From Pontibacter diazotrophicus (GTDB lineage Bacteria; Bacteroidota; Bacteroidia; Cytophagales; Hymenobacteraceae), in NCBI RefSeq assembly GCF_003367245.1, contig NZ_QRGR01000017.1:28222-92221 (forward strand): 64,000 nt of DNA, given 5' to 3'. Numbering within the stretch: the stretch's first letter is position 1; each line of letters begins with the position of its first letter. Shown one piece after another: positions 8,022-17,307 of this stretch. The notes below the pieces were generated by a model that was not told the DNA's origin, searched no databases, and was given only the letters and a program-made list of their open reading frames with translations. Position numbers and translations under genes: made by a program.

Positions 8022-9904
8022 AGGAAGATGCTTATGGTTAAAATCATGATGGCGCCGACTACGACACCCGCTACATAGTTGCGTAGCACCCCGCTCTGTG
8101 TCTCAGACAACATCATATGGAAGCCTTCTGTCACACGGGCAAGACCGGTGTAGAAGCCGTCAATCACGTCGCGTTTGTTCACGTTGGCCAGGAACACGTA
8201 AGGCCGCACCAGCAAGATGTCGTACAACTTATCAAAACCCCAGCCGGAGTGCCAGAAACGATGTACAGCCATCGCCGTGCTGGAGCGGTGGATAGAGGCG
8301 AGGAGCTCGGGTTTGCTTATGTAGAAGAGGTAGGCAATGTAGATTCCGCTCAGAGACACGACCGCAGCTAATAACTGTAACATCCACTCGTACTGGTCGA
8401 AGCCCGGCACTACGCTTATTGTGGGAAGTATGGGCGAAAGAAAATCAGAGAACAGTACTACATGCCCAAAATTATGCGGCAACTCAATAAAGCCGCCCAC
8501 CAGCGAGAGCACAGCCAGTATGATCAGCGGTACCTTTATCGCCATCGTGGGCTGGTGCCCGACATGCGTTTTGGCTTTGCCATAGAAGGTGATGAAGACC
8601 ATCCGGAAGGTATAAATGGAGGTGACAAATGCTCCCAGCAAACCTGCTGCATAGAGCCAGACGCTCCCGTTCTCGCCTGCCAGCTGGAGCCACAGAATCT
8701 GGTCTTTAGAATAAAAACCAGCTGACACCAAGGGGAAAGCAGCCAGCGAGGCAGCGCCAATCAGGAAGGTCCAGAACACGACCGGCATCGATGTCCGCAG
8801 CCCGCCCATTTTGCGCATGTCCTGCTCGTGGTGTAGCGCCAGGATAATAGCGCCTGCACACAGGAAAAGCAGCGCCTTGAAAAAAGCGTGTATCATGAAG
8901 TGAAAGACTCCCGCCGACCAGGCGCCCACACCTAAAGCCAGAAACATATACCCGATCTGGCTGATGGTGGAATAGGCCAGCACCCGTTTCAGGTCATACT
9001 GCGTGAGGGCGGCAAAGCCTGCAATGAGAAGCGTAACAGCACCGATAGCAGCCACGGCCATCATAGCAACAGGGGCCAGTTCAAAAATGACGTGCATGCG
9101 TGCAATGAGGTAAACACCAGCCGTAACCATGGTGGCCGCATGTATGAGGGCGCTGACAGGTGTTGGACCCGCCATGGCATCCGGCAGCCACGTTTGCAGC
9201 GGCAGCTGACCTGATTTACCCACAGCGCCACCTAACAGCAGAAAAGCAATGATCACGGCCATCTGTGCACCTGTATCCCATAGTTGCACTGCCTCCGTGG
9301 AAATGGTTTGGATATGTAAAGTGCCGAAAGCCTGGAAGAGCATGAACAGCCCGATAGCCATGGCCGTGTCGCCGACGCGCGTGATGATGAAGGCTTTCCG
9401 GGCAGCATAGCCGTTCGCGGGTTCTTTGTACCAGAAGCCAATGAGCAGGTAGCTGCACAAACCTACTCCTTCCCAGCCCAGGTATAAGAGCAGGAGGTTA
9501 TCTGCCATTACGAGTACCAGCATAGAGCCCACAAAAAGGTTCATGCAGGCAAAAAAGCGGGAGTAGTCGGCATCTTCGGCCATGTACTCGGTAGAGTAGA
9601 CGTGGATGAGGAAACCGACGAAAGTGATCACGAAGATGAAGACCATCGAGAGTGCATCCAGGTGAAAGGCAATGGACGGGTTGAAGCCCGCCACGTTGAA
9701 CCAGTTCCATACCTCCTGGTGGTAATAGGCTGGTTGGGAAGAGAGGTATTCAATGCCCAGCAGCAACGTGATAGCTGCTGATATACCGACACTGCCTGCC
9801 CCAATAGCGGTTACCAGTCCACGAGAGATCCTGTTGCCGAACAGGACCAGCAGCAGGGCACCGGCAAAGGGCAAAGCGGGAATTAACCAAAGTAAATCTG
9901 CCAT
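8018..9904 (-). CDS. nuoL: NADH-quinone oxidoreductase subunit L
   Basis: 628 residues, the largest antiporter-like subunit of complex I. The GWEGVGLCSYLLIGFW segment with the TM5 Glu, GKSGQLPLQTWLPDAMAGPT with the TM7 Lys, and LKRVLAYSTISQIGYMFLA are the expected core motifs. The C-terminal third holds the segment that becomes the lateral helix HL and its anchor in known structures. The gene overlaps nuoM by 4 bases and starts 5 bases after nuoK ends, so it is inside a tightly packed operon block. Confidence 0.97.
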   Translation of the reverse strand: MADLLWLIPALPFAGALLLVLFGNRISRGLVTAIGAGSVGISAAITLLLGIEYLSSQPAYYHQEVWNWFNVAGFNPSIAFHLDALSMVFIFVITFVGFLIHVYSTEYMAEDADYSRFFACMNLFVGSMLVLVMADNLLLLYLGWEGVGLCSYLLIGFWYKEPANGYAARKAFIITRVGDTAMAIGLFMLFQAFGTLHIQTISTEAVQLWDTGAQMAVIIAFLLLGGAVGKSGQLPLQTWLPDAMAGPTPVSALIHAATMVTAGVYLIARMHVIFELAPVAMMAVAAIGAVTLLIAGFAALTQYDLKRVLAYSTISQIGYMFLALGVGAWSAGVFHFMIHAFFKALLFLCAGAIILALHHEQDMRKMGGLRTSMPVVFWTFLIGAASLAAFPLVSAGFYSKDQILWLQLAGENGSVWLYAAGLLGAFVTSIYTFRMVFITFYGKAKTHVGHQPTMAIKVPLIILAVLSLVGGFIELPHNFGHVVLFSDFLSPILPTISVVPGFDQYEWMLQLLAAVVSLSGIYIAYLFYISKPELLASIHRSSTAMAVHRFWHSGWGFDKLYDILLVRPYVFLANVNKRDVIDGFYTGLARVTEGFHMMLSETQSGVLRNYVAGVVVGAIMILTISIFL

Positions 9905-9909
9905 AGCTT

Positions 9910-10218
9910 TTATCCTTTCATAAAGTTTGCGGTGTCACTGTTCAGGGTCTTCAGCTGGTGGTAAATCTGCAGGATTAAAGCCAGCCCAACAGATACCTCG
10001 GCTGCGGCCATGGTGAGAATGAAGATGAACATGATCTGCCCGTCGGGCTGCACCCAGCGCGAGCCAGCCACGATAAAGGCCAGACCAGCCGCATTCAGCA
10101 TAATCTCCACAGAGATGAGCATAAAGATGATGTTGCGCCGAATCATGACGCTGATCATCCCGAGTAAGAAAAGGATTCCTGCCAGCAACAGGCCGGCTTC
10201 CATAGATACAGCATTCAT
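9910..10218 (-). CDS. nuoK: NADH-quinone oxidoreductase subunit K
   Basis: 102 residues, three membrane helices, with the conserved acidic residue in MLISVEIMLNAAGLAFI and the FTMAAAEVSVGLAL-like third helix (LTMAAAEVSVGLALI). It is a core membrane-arm subunit of complex I in the proton path between the antiporter-like subunits and the quinone module. It overlaps nuoJ by 4 bases and precedes nuoL by 5 bases. Confidence 0.97.
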   Translation of the reverse strand: MNAVSMEAGLLLAGILFLLGMISVMIRRNIIFMLISVEIMLNAAGLAFIVAGSRWVQPDGQIMFIFILTMAAAEVSVGLALILQIYHQLKTLNSDTANFMKG

Positions 10219-10751
10219 GCGGCGGCGCTCCTTTCCTGTAAGAATCTGTGAACAACTTTTTTCTTCTGTCTGCCCAAATGGTAGGCTCCTACAATACCTG
10301 CCATCAGCAGAATACCGCTTAACTGCACTGCCAGCACATAAGGTCCGAATAATGCCAGCCCCACCAGGCGGGCATCCACGGCCACCACAGCGGCGGCGGG
10401 AGCTGTCTCAGCGGCGGTTATCATATAAACCAGTTCGGCTAGCAACACCAGCGACAGGATAGCAGGCCCCACCCAGACAGAAGGCTTTAGCCATTCTTTT
10501 TCCTTCTGCACATCTTCGTAAGTCAGGTTAAGCATCATAATCACGAAGATGATGAGCACCACAATGGCACCTGCATAAACGATTACCTCCAGGGCTGCCA
10601 TAAAAGGAGCTCCCAGCGTGAAGAAGACGATGGCAATGGCCAGGAAGGAAACCACGAGGTAGAGCAGCGCGTGGATCATGTTGTAGCGTGTAATCACCAT
10701 CAGGGTAGCCAGTACGGCAACGGCTGCGGCTATGTAAAAAGTCAGTTCCAT
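10215..10751 (-). CDS. nuoJ: NADH-quinone oxidoreductase subunit J
   Basis: 178 residues with five membrane helices. The conserved third helix, around EVIVYAGAIVVLIIFVIMML, undergoes the pi-bulge rearrangement in known complex I structures. A short basic tail LGRQKKKVVHRFLQERS ends the protein in the cytoplasm. It is separated from nuoI by 4 bases and overlaps nuoK by 4 bases. Confidence 0.96.
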   Translation of the reverse strand: MELTFYIAAAVAVLATLMVITRYNMIHALLYLVVSFLAIAIVFFTLGAPFMAALEVIVYAGAIVVLIIFVIMMLNLTYEDVQKEKEWLKPSVWVGPAILSLVLLAELVYMITAAETAPAAAVVAVDARLVGLALFGPYVLAVQLSGILLMAGIVGAYHLGRQKKKVVHRFLQERSAAA

Positions 10752-10755
10752 GGTA

Positions 10756-11271
10756 TTAAGGCATTAAGCTTTTAATATCTACAGGAGGCGTTTCGTTTTC
10801 CGCCTCACCTTTATCTTTTCCACCGATGGCCATACCGGCCACCTTATAATAATTGTAGCCGGGATACTTGCCTTCGCTGTTAATAAGCAGATCCTTCTTC
10901 TCATAGACCAGGTTCTGGCGGTTGTATTCACCCATTTCAAAATCTGGTATCAGCTGTATGGCATAAGTCGGGCAGGCTTCCTCGCAGAAGCCACAAAAAA
11001 TACAGCGGGAGAAATTGATGCGGAAAAAGTCTGGATAGCGGCGGCCTGTCTCGTCTTCCGTGGCCTGCAAAGAGATACAATCTACGGGGCAGGCAGCGGC
11101 ACAGAGGTTGCAGGCCACACAGCGCTCGCCCCCGTCCGGGTCGCGTGTTAAAACGATTCTGCCTTTCCACCTCGGCGGGAGGTAGGGCTTTTCTTCCGGG
11201 TACAGTACGGTATCACGTTTGTGAAACGCATGCAGAAATGTAAGCCACATACTGCGTAAAATACTAAACAT
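10756..11271 (-). CDS. nuoI: NADH-quinone oxidoreductase subunit I (two 4Fe-4S clusters)
   Basis: 171 residues, electron-carrying peripheral-arm subunit of complex I. Two complete ferredoxin-type motifs are visible: C51, C54, C57, C61 ([12 protein letters not shown]) and C90, C93, C96, C100 ([12 protein letters not shown]), which carry clusters N6a and N6b between NuoG and NuoB. The first residues form the amphipathic membrane-anchoring helix. The gap to nuoH upstream is 346 bases and holds an inverted-repeat element, so coupling with nuoH is broken. Confidence 0.97.
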   Translation of the reverse strand: MFSILRSMWLTFLHAFHKRDTVLYPEEKPYLPPRWKGRIVLTRDPDGGERCVACNLCAAACPVDCISLQATEDETGRRYPDFFRINFSRCIFCGFCEEACPTYAIQLIPDFEMGEYNRQNLVYEKKDLLINSEGKYPGYNYYKVAGMAIGGKDKGEAENETPPVDIKSLMP

Positions 11272-11406
11272 GTCTGCTCCTTTCTTTTATAGTTTTTCTT
11301 TTATTCTTAAGACTTTGTCATCTCGATGACAGGAGAGAGTTGTTTAAGCTACACTTGTTTTAAGCTTCTCCTGCTGGTCGATATGGTGGTTATATTAGTC
11401 CCGGGT

Positions 11407-11612
11407 CAAACCACCCCTGGCCCCTCCTTGTCCAAGGAGGGGAGTCTGCTGTTCCGGTTTCTCCTGTTTTTTTTTATAGCTCACGTTTTCAGGTTTTGTG
11501 CTTTTGTATCATTTCAAACATTTACCAGAACGGCTGATGCTACACTGCTATGCTGCCTCGAACACTAGTTCCAATTCCCCTCCTTAGACAAGGAGGGGTT
11601 AGGGGTGGTTGG
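11407..11612. repeat. REPIN-like inverted repeat pair between nuoH and nuoI
   Basis: Two arms of about 38 bases in inverted orientation, 11407-11444 and 11575-11612, flank a spacer of about 130 bases. Each arm has a palindrome (CCCCTCCTTGTCCAAGGAGG or a one-base variant) and a TTAGGGGTGGTT-type tail. The build is the same as the element at 6297-6436 (hairpin plus G-rich tail), but the sequence belongs to another variant. The spacer has no convincing ORF; a frame at 11326-11568 is low-complexity and rejected. Confidence 0.7.
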
Positions 11613-11617
11613 ATATT

Positions 11618-12580
11618 TCACCCTTCCTGCCACAGCACAATAGCAGCGGTCACCAGCAAATTCACCAACGTTAGGGGCAGCAAAATCTTCCAGCCAAATT
11701 CCATCAACTGATCATATCTGGGGCGGGGCAGCGAGGCGCGTAGCAGGACGAAGATCATAAGGAAGAAGGCTGTTTTCAGGATAAACCACACGATGGGCGG
11801 TAAGAAGTCTGGGCCCAGCCAGCCGCCAAAGTAAAGGGTGACGAGCATACAGGAGATGAGCGTAATGCCCATGTATTCCCCAATAAAGAACATACCGAAC
11901 TTCATGCCCGAATACTCAGAGTGGAAGCCTGCTACAATTTCACTTTCTGCCTCCGGTATATCGAATGGCAGGCGGTGCGTTTCGGCTATGCCTGCTATAA
12001 AGAAGATGATGAAGCCCAAGAACTGCGGGATGACAAACCACATGCCCGCCTGCGCCACAACAATATCAGATAATCGGAAGGAGCCACTTAGCAGCACGAC
12101 ACCCATCAGGGCCAGGCCCATAAAAACCTCATAAGAGATCATCTGAGCTGCACCACGCATAGCTCCCAGAAGTGCGTATTTGTTGTTGGAGGCCCAGCCG
12201 CCCAGAATGATGCTATAGGCACCCATGGAAGACATGGCCAGGAAAAACAGCAGCCCGATGTTGAGGTCTGCCACCACAATGCCGGGTGCAAAGGGCACCA
12301 CTACAAAGCTGAGCAGTACTGTTACCACCACCACAGCAGGGGCAATTACATACACAGGCTTGTCAGCAAAAGGAGGTATCCAGTCTTCTTTAAAGAAGAG
12401 CTTCAGCGAGTCGGCCAGCACGATGAAGAGGCCGAGCGGACCTGCCCGGTTCGGGCCATAGCGGTCCTGCCAGAGGGCCAGCATGCGGCGCTCCACCCAG
12501 ATGAGTCCGGCTGCCACGTTGAGCATCACGAACAGCACGCCGCCTATAATCAGAAAGTAGTTTGGGGTTGCTTCTTCCAT
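11618..12580 (-). CDS. nuoH: NADH-quinone oxidoreductase subunit H
   Basis: 320 residues, eight membrane helices, the subunit that forms the quinone-access channel with NuoB and NuoCD. Family motifs: [21 protein letters not shown] after helix 1, the acidic loop segment [20 protein letters not shown], and [15 protein letters not shown]. The start overlaps the nuoG end by 31 bases in another frame. This start is kept because the N-terminal residues lead directly into the first helix. The REPIN-like element begins 6 bases past the stop. Confidence 0.97.
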   Translation of the reverse strand: MEEATPNYFLIIGGVLFVMLNVAAGLIWVERRMLALWQDRYGPNRAGPLGLFIVLADSLKLFFKEDWIPPFADKPVYVIAPAVVVVTVLLSFVVVPFAPGIVVADLNIGLLFFLAMSSMGAYSIILGGWASNNKYALLGAMRGAAQMISYEVFMGLALMGVVLLSGSFRLSDIVVAQAGMWFVIPQFLGFIIFFIAGIAETHRLPFDIPEAESEIVAGFHSEYSGMKFGMFFIGEYMGITLISCMLVTLYFGGWLGPDFLPPIVWFILKTAFFLMIFVLLRASLPRPRYDQLMEFGWKILLPLTLVNLLVTAAIVLWQEG

Positions 12581-15279
12581 TTTAAATTACGGTTTAAGAT
12601 GGCCCATGCAGGTAATTCTGCAAAGGGTACAGGAGGTAAGCCAATCGGTAAGCCGGCTGTGCCACTGGGTATGTGCGGGCTTGTTTTCACGGGTAAATCG
12701 TAGTTCTGGCCTGCTATGGTGAAATGTAGCGTTTGCCCGTCTTCCAACTTCAGGCGCATGGCATCAGCGGCATTCAGCGCTACATAAGGTTCGGGGGCGC
12801 GCTCCATAATAGGAGGGGAGTAAATGCTTAACTCTTCGGAGCCGAACGTATGATACAGCGGCAGCATAAACAGGTGGTCCTCCAGTGGTAAAAAGTTCTG
12901 AGGAACAGCCGTAGAAAACTCTCCCGTACCGGATGGCTCAATAAGCCGCACGCCCGGGTCGCCGCCTTTCAGGTGGCCGCCTACTTCCTGCTGGTATTTA
13001 TTGGTAGCCTGGTTAGAATTCCAGCCTGGCGCCCAGAAGAACGGAATCATGGACGAAGGCGGCTGGCCCCGGTATCCTTCCATGGTATAGGAAAGAGGAG
13101 AGTCAGGGTCTTCGGGCGGTTTAGGCTCGCTTACATTGACATTGGCCAGTATAGAAGTGCGTCCACTGAAACGATGTGAGGCCCGCGGAATCTTCTGGCC
13201 CGCAATGCGAAACTCAGAGGTAGGTGCAACGGCTTCAATACCACGGAATGCAGGAAGTTCAATGACAATGGCACGTAAGATATCGTCGTAGCCGTGCCAC
13301 TGGCTGATTTCATCATGCGCCACAATGGTTCCCAGTTCCGACAGCCATCGCCAGCTTTCCTGAATGTCTTCTGCGGTAGGGTGTACCTGGTAAAAGCGCT
13401 GTGCCCGCCCTTCGTTATTGATGAGCGTGCCATCAGATTCTGAAAAAGGACCTGCCGGCAACAAGATGCCTGCCGTTTCGGTCGTGCGGTTGTGCAGGTG
13501 GTCCAGCACAATAACTTGCTTGCAGGCCTTGAAGAAATTGGTGACAGTAGCCTCACCGGCACGCCTGTACAAATCATTTTCCAGGATGATAACGGTGTCG
13601 GCATAGCCGTTGAGCACAGCCTCCAGTCCTGATTCCAGTTTATGGCCCCCCAGCATTGCTAAACCCATACTGTTACATTCCGGCACAGTGAGCACGATTC
13701 CTGCAGCTCTTTCTCTCGCACATAAGGCATCTGCAATGTTGGCGGCGGCCTTTAGTACCCGTTCGTTTCCGCAGTGTGTGCCTGAAATAATCAGCGGGTT
13801 TTTAGCCGCCAGCAGCGCATCCGCAATCTGCCCGGCCAGTTTCTTTTCTTCCTTTTTCAACCCTTCTACTGGCGGACAATCAAGGCAGATGTTATGTGCC
13901 ACGGCATAACCCAGACGAGCAATCGCCTCGGGAGAGGCAAAGTAGGTTTGAGTGGCCAGTTCATCCAGTTTGGTCTCGGTGAAAGTAGCGCTAAACAGAG
14001 GCCCTTTTTCGGTCTGTACGAGTTCCCGCACCGCAGCATCCTGCCATACTGGAATATTCGCTTCGGAAACCTGCTCCAGCAGCGGCTTCTGTCTTACAGC
14101 CTGTCGTACTGCCAGCGCCAGCATAGGGGCGGTGTTTGTGAGGTCTTCTCCGAGTATGAACACCGCATCCGCCATTTCCACCTCTCTCAGAGAAGGTGTG
14201 CGTGCTGCCCCTTCTCTTAAAATCCGAAGTGCCAAATCTGTGAGGTCATGATCCATATCAGAAACCCCATGGTGGAAGTTGTCCTCTCCAACCAGTGTTC
14301 TCAGTACATAGTTTGATTCTAAAGAGGCACGTGGCGAACCGATGCCAATGACTCTACCTGCTTTCACGGCTGAGGCCGCTGCCTTTAATGCCAGGTACTT
14401 ATCGGTTGCCTCCGGTAGCTGGCTGCGCACGAGTGGTTTGCGTATGCGGCTGAGGCTGTTTACATGCTCATAGCCAAAGCGCCCGCGGTCGCACAGGAAA
14501 TAACCGTTCACTTCGCCGTTATAGCGGTTGGTGATGTTTCTGAGGGTTCCGTATCGTTCCCCGGCAATGGTATTACAGCCGAGGCTGCAATGGTGGCAAA
14601 TGGATGGAGCCGTGGTCAGATCCCATTTACGGGTATAGTGCTGCTTGAGGGTTTTGTCTGTGAATACACCCGTCGGACACACTTCTGCTAAATTGCCGCT
14701 GAATTCACTTTCCAGCACACCGTCTTCGTGGCGACCAAAGTACAGGTGGTTGTGCGCCGCGAAAACATCTAAATCTTTTCCGCCTGCATAGTCTTTGTAG
14801 TAGCGCACGCAGCGATAGCACTGTATGCAGCGGTTCATCTCGTGGTTGAGGAAGGGGCCGAGGTACTGGTTGCGATAGGTGCGCTTCTCGAAGGAATACT
14901 GGCGGTAGTTGTGGCCGGTCATCACGGTCATGTCCTGCAGATGGCAGGAGCCGCCTTCGTCGCACACCGCACAGTCGTGGGGGTGGTTCGTCATGAGCCA
15001 GCCGATGACGTGGGCGCGAAATTCCTTCGCTTCCATATCGGCCACAGACACGCGCATACCATCCCGCACCTGCTCCATGCACGACATGAAGAGCTTGCCT
15101 TTGGTATCGTTTTCGTCGCGGTACACTTTTACGGCACACTGTCGGCAGGCACCTATCGACCCCATGGCGGGGTGGTAGCAAAAGTAGGGTACATCGAGGC
15201 CTAAGGTGAGGCAGGCTTCCAGCAGGTTTTTGCCTGCTGTTACGTCATAAGGTTTGTTATCTATATAGATGGTTGCCAT
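12550..15279 (-). CDS. nuoG: NADH-quinone oxidoreductase subunit G
   Basis: 909 residues, close to the 908 of the E. coli protein. N-terminal 2Fe-2S domain: C34, C45, C48, C67 (N1b). Then H99, C103, C106, C112 for N5 and C151, C154, C157, C201 for N4. A fourth set, C228, C231, C235, C263, matches the extra N7 cluster found in E. coli and Thermus but lost in mitochondria. The rest is a molybdopterin-oxidoreductase-like domain, probably without metal cofactor as in known NuoG proteins. It overlaps nuoF by 19 bases and nuoH by 31 bases. Confidence 0.96.
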   Translation of the reverse strand: MATIYIDNKPYDVTAGKNLLEACLTLGLDVPYFCYHPAMGSIGACRQCAVKVYRDENDTKGKLFMSCMEQVRDGMRVSVADMEAKEFRAHVIGWLMTNHPHDCAVCDEGGSCHLQDMTVMTGHNYRQYSFEKRTYRNQYLGPFLNHEMNRCIQCYRCVRYYKDYAGGKDLDVFAAHNHLYFGRHEDGVLESEFSGNLAEVCPTGVFTDKTLKQHYTRKWDLTTAPSICHHCSLGCNTIAGERYGTLRNITNRYNGEVNGYFLCDRGRFGYEHVNSLSRIRKPLVRSQLPEATDKYLALKAAASAVKAGRVIGIGSPRASLESNYVLRTLVGEDNFHHGVSDMDHDLTDLALRILREGAARTPSLREVEMADAVFILGEDLTNTAPMLALAVRQAVRQKPLLEQVSEANIPVWQDAAVRELVQTEKGPLFSATFTETKLDELATQTYFASPEAIARLGYAVAHNICLDCPPVEGLKKEEKKLAGQIADALLAAKNPLIISGTHCGNERVLKAAANIADALCARERAAGIVLTVPECNSMGLAMLGGHKLESGLEAVLNGYADTVIILENDLYRRAGEATVTNFFKACKQVIVLDHLHNRTTETAGILLPAGPFSESDGTLINNEGRAQRFYQVHPTAEDIQESWRWLSELGTIVAHDEISQWHGYDDILRAIVIELPAFRGIEAVAPTSEFRIAGQKIPRASHRFSGRTSILANVNVSEPKPPEDPDSPLSYTMEGYRGQPPSSMIPFFWAPGWNSNQATNKYQQEVGGHLKGGDPGVRLIEPSGTGEFSTAVPQNFLPLEDHLFMLPLYHTFGSEELSIYSPPIMERAPEPYVALNAADAMRLKLEDGQTLHFTIAGQNYDLPVKTSPHIPSGTAGLPIGLPPVPFAELPAWAILNRNLKWKKQPQTTF

Positions 15280-16556
15280 ACTTTGCTCCAGGGACAGTGG
15301 TGTTCGTGAATGTGTCGCTCAAAATCCTCTCTGAAATATTTCAGAGCGCTCTGCAGGGGTTCCATGGCGCCGGGTGCCAGTGCACAGAAGGTGTTGCCGG
15401 GGCCAAGGTATTTGGTATGAAAATCGAGTGTGAGCAGGTGTTCGGGTTTGCCTTCGCCTCTGTCGATGGCCAGCAATATTTTCTCTACCCAGGGCAGCCC
15501 CTCGCGGCAAGGGGTGCAGAAGCCGCAGGACTCCTGCGCAAAAAAGTGCTGCAGGTTGTGTACAAAACCCACCGGGCAGGTCTGGTCGTCGAGGATAATC
15601 ATCGTCCCGGTGCCCATGCGGCTCCCGGCTGACTGTATGGAGCCGTAGTCCATGGGTAGGTCGAGGTGTTCTTCCACCAGAAAGTCTGTAGAAGCCCCAC
15701 CGGGTAAAAGACCTTTGAACAGGTAGCCGTCCTGCATGCCGCCGGCGTATTCTTCCAATATTTCACGTATGGTGGTGCCGATGGGGAGCTCCCAGCAACC
15801 GGGCTTTTTCACGCGGCCGCTTACACCAAAGAGTTTAGTGCCGGAGTCAGGGCTTTGGCTGAGGCCTTTGAACCATTCGGCCCCATTATTCACAATATGG
15901 GGGAGGTTACAAAGCGTCTCCACGTTGTTAACGATGGTGGGTTTGCCGTAGAGGCCACTCACCTGCGGGAAAGGAGGCTTGGCTCTTGGGTTGGCCCGCT
16001 TGCCCTCCAAAGCATTGAGCAAGGCGGTTTCTTCGCCGCACATGTAACGCCCCACGCCGGTGTGCAGGTGCATCTCGAGGCTAAAACCGGAGCCGAGGAT
16101 GTTTTCGCCTAAATAACCGGCTTCCTGTGCCTCCTGTATGGCCTGGGTGATTTCCTGGGCGGCCAGTTTGTAGGCCCAGCGGAGGAACACGTATGAGATG
16201 GTAGCTTGTATGGCATAAGCGGCCACAATCATGCCTTCGATGAGCTGGTGCGGGTTGCCCTCCAGTAGGAGGCGGTCTTTGAAGGTGCCAGGCTCCATCT
16301 CGTCGGCGTTCGCCACCAGATACTTGGGAGTGGCTGCTTCCGGGCCCATCGGCACGAAGCTCCATTTCAGGCCCGTATTAAATCCGGCGCCGCCGCGCCC
16401 TTTCAGGTTCGAGTCTTTCACCAGCGTCTGTACTTCGACGGGTGTCATGGCCTTCAATATCTTTCGTACGGACTGGTACCCGCCTACCTTTTCATACTCT
16501 TTCAAGCTGAGCGGTTTGCGGCCAGGTACAATGTGTTGGGTAAGGGGCAACTCCAT
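15261..16556 (-). CDS. nuoF: NADH-quinone oxidoreductase subunit F (NADH/FMN-binding)
   Basis: 431 residues; oxidises NADH through FMN and passes electrons to cluster N3. GRGGAGFNTGLKW at residues 53-65 is the glycine-rich nucleotide/FMN motif. N3 ligands are C344, C347, C350 (ESCGFCTPCREG) and C391 (TFCALAPG). Its presence with nuoE and nuoG shows that this is the full NADH-linked 13-subunit form, not the 11-subunit ferredoxin-type complex found in some Bacteroidota. It lies 15 bases after nuoE and overlaps nuoG by 19 bases. Confidence 0.97.
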   Translation of the reverse strand: MELPLTQHIVPGRKPLSLKEYEKVGGYQSVRKILKAMTPVEVQTLVKDSNLKGRGGAGFNTGLKWSFVPMGPEAATPKYLVANADEMEPGTFKDRLLLEGNPHQLIEGMIVAAYAIQATISYVFLRWAYKLAAQEITQAIQEAQEAGYLGENILGSGFSLEMHLHTGVGRYMCGEETALLNALEGKRANPRAKPPFPQVSGLYGKPTIVNNVETLCNLPHIVNNGAEWFKGLSQSPDSGTKLFGVSGRVKKPGCWELPIGTTIREILEEYAGGMQDGYLFKGLLPGGASTDFLVEEHLDLPMDYGSIQSAGSRMGTGTMIILDDQTCPVGFVHNLQHFFAQESCGFCTPCREGLPWVEKILLAIDRGEGKPEHLLTLDFHTKYLGPGNTFCALAPGAMEPLQSALKYFREDFERHIHEHHCPWSKVWQPSI

Positions 16557-16571
16557 AGGCCCACATTCAGT

Positions 16572-17036
16572 TTAGGTATACTTTGTCAAGATCTCATCCA
16601 GTTGTTCCACCGTTAAATTCCGGTACAAATCGTTGTCAATCATAAGGGCGGGGGCACAGTCGCAGGTGCCGAGGCAGCAGTTTGGTAGCAGGGTAAAGCG
16701 GCCGTCTGCTGTAGTCTGGCCGTACTGTATGTTAAGGGCGCTGTAGAGGTGGTCGCGGATGCTTTCGTAGCCCATGACATAGCAGCTGATGCTGTCGCAG
16801 AGCAAAATCACATGCCTCCCGACAGGCCTTCTGAAAATGAGGTTGTAGAAAGTTGCCACGCTGTCCAGTTCTGCCGGCGACATGTCCACTACTTCCGCTA
16901 CATCCTTCAGGCTTTCATCTGAAATCCAGCCACGGTTGTGCTGCACGATTTTAAGCGCTTCGATACAAGCGTTTTTCCGTGTCGGCACGAGGCTTATTTC
17001 ATGTTCTATTTTCTGTATTTCCTCTGAAGTCAACAT
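16572..17036 (-). CDS. nuoE: NADH-quinone oxidoreductase subunit E (2Fe-2S)
   Basis: 154 residues, thioredoxin-like 2Fe-2S subunit that holds cluster N1a beside NuoF. Ligands C80 and C85 (LLCDSISCYVMG) and C121 and C125 (NCCLGTCDCAP) match the C-x4-C ... C-x3-C family spacing. The upstream gap of 271 bases to nuoCD contains a tandem octanucleotide array, so nuoE expression may depend on readthrough across it or on a local promoter. Confidence 0.96.
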   Translation of the reverse strand: MLTSEEIQKIEHEISLVPTRKNACIEALKIVQHNRGWISDESLKDVAEVVDMSPAELDSVATFYNLIFRRPVGRHVILLCDSISCYVMGYESIRDHLYSALNIQYGQTTADGRFTLLPNCCLGTCDCAPALMIDNDLYRNLTVEQLDEILTKYT

Positions 17037-17226
17037 TTGCTTTCAATTATGAATTAGAATTTATGGATTATGATTGAAGGGTGGCTTCATCATAATTTAT
17101 AGCTGTTCAATTCAGCGGCTATCGCTTCGTGTCAATGTTTTCTGCCGTTGTTGTTTCACCAAAAACTGATTTGTTTTAGCTTTCTGTTAATGGTGAAAAC
17201 AACAACAGCATGACTGTAGTACACCT

Positions 17227-17304
17227 TAACTCTCTAACTCTCTAACTCTCTAACTCTCTAACTCTCTAACTCTCTAACTCTCTAACTCTCTAACTCTCTA
17301 ACTC
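17227..17304. repeat. Tandem 8-bp repeat (TAACTCTC)n between nuoCD and nuoE
   Basis: About 9.75 perfect copies of TAACTCTC, starting 3 bases beyond the nuoCD stop codon on the upstream side of nuoE. No copy differs from the others. Such uninterrupted short arrays change length by slipped-strand mispairing. Confidence 0.95.
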
Positions 17305-17307
17305 AAA

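Noticed and set aside
11326..11568. 80-residue frame across the nuoH/nuoI repeat element
   Set aside because: It reads through the repeat arm and is Leu/Phe-rich with no pattern; the repeat explains the open frame.
17227..17304. CRISPR-like array
   Set aside because: The 8-bp unit has no spacers; it is a simple tandem repeat.
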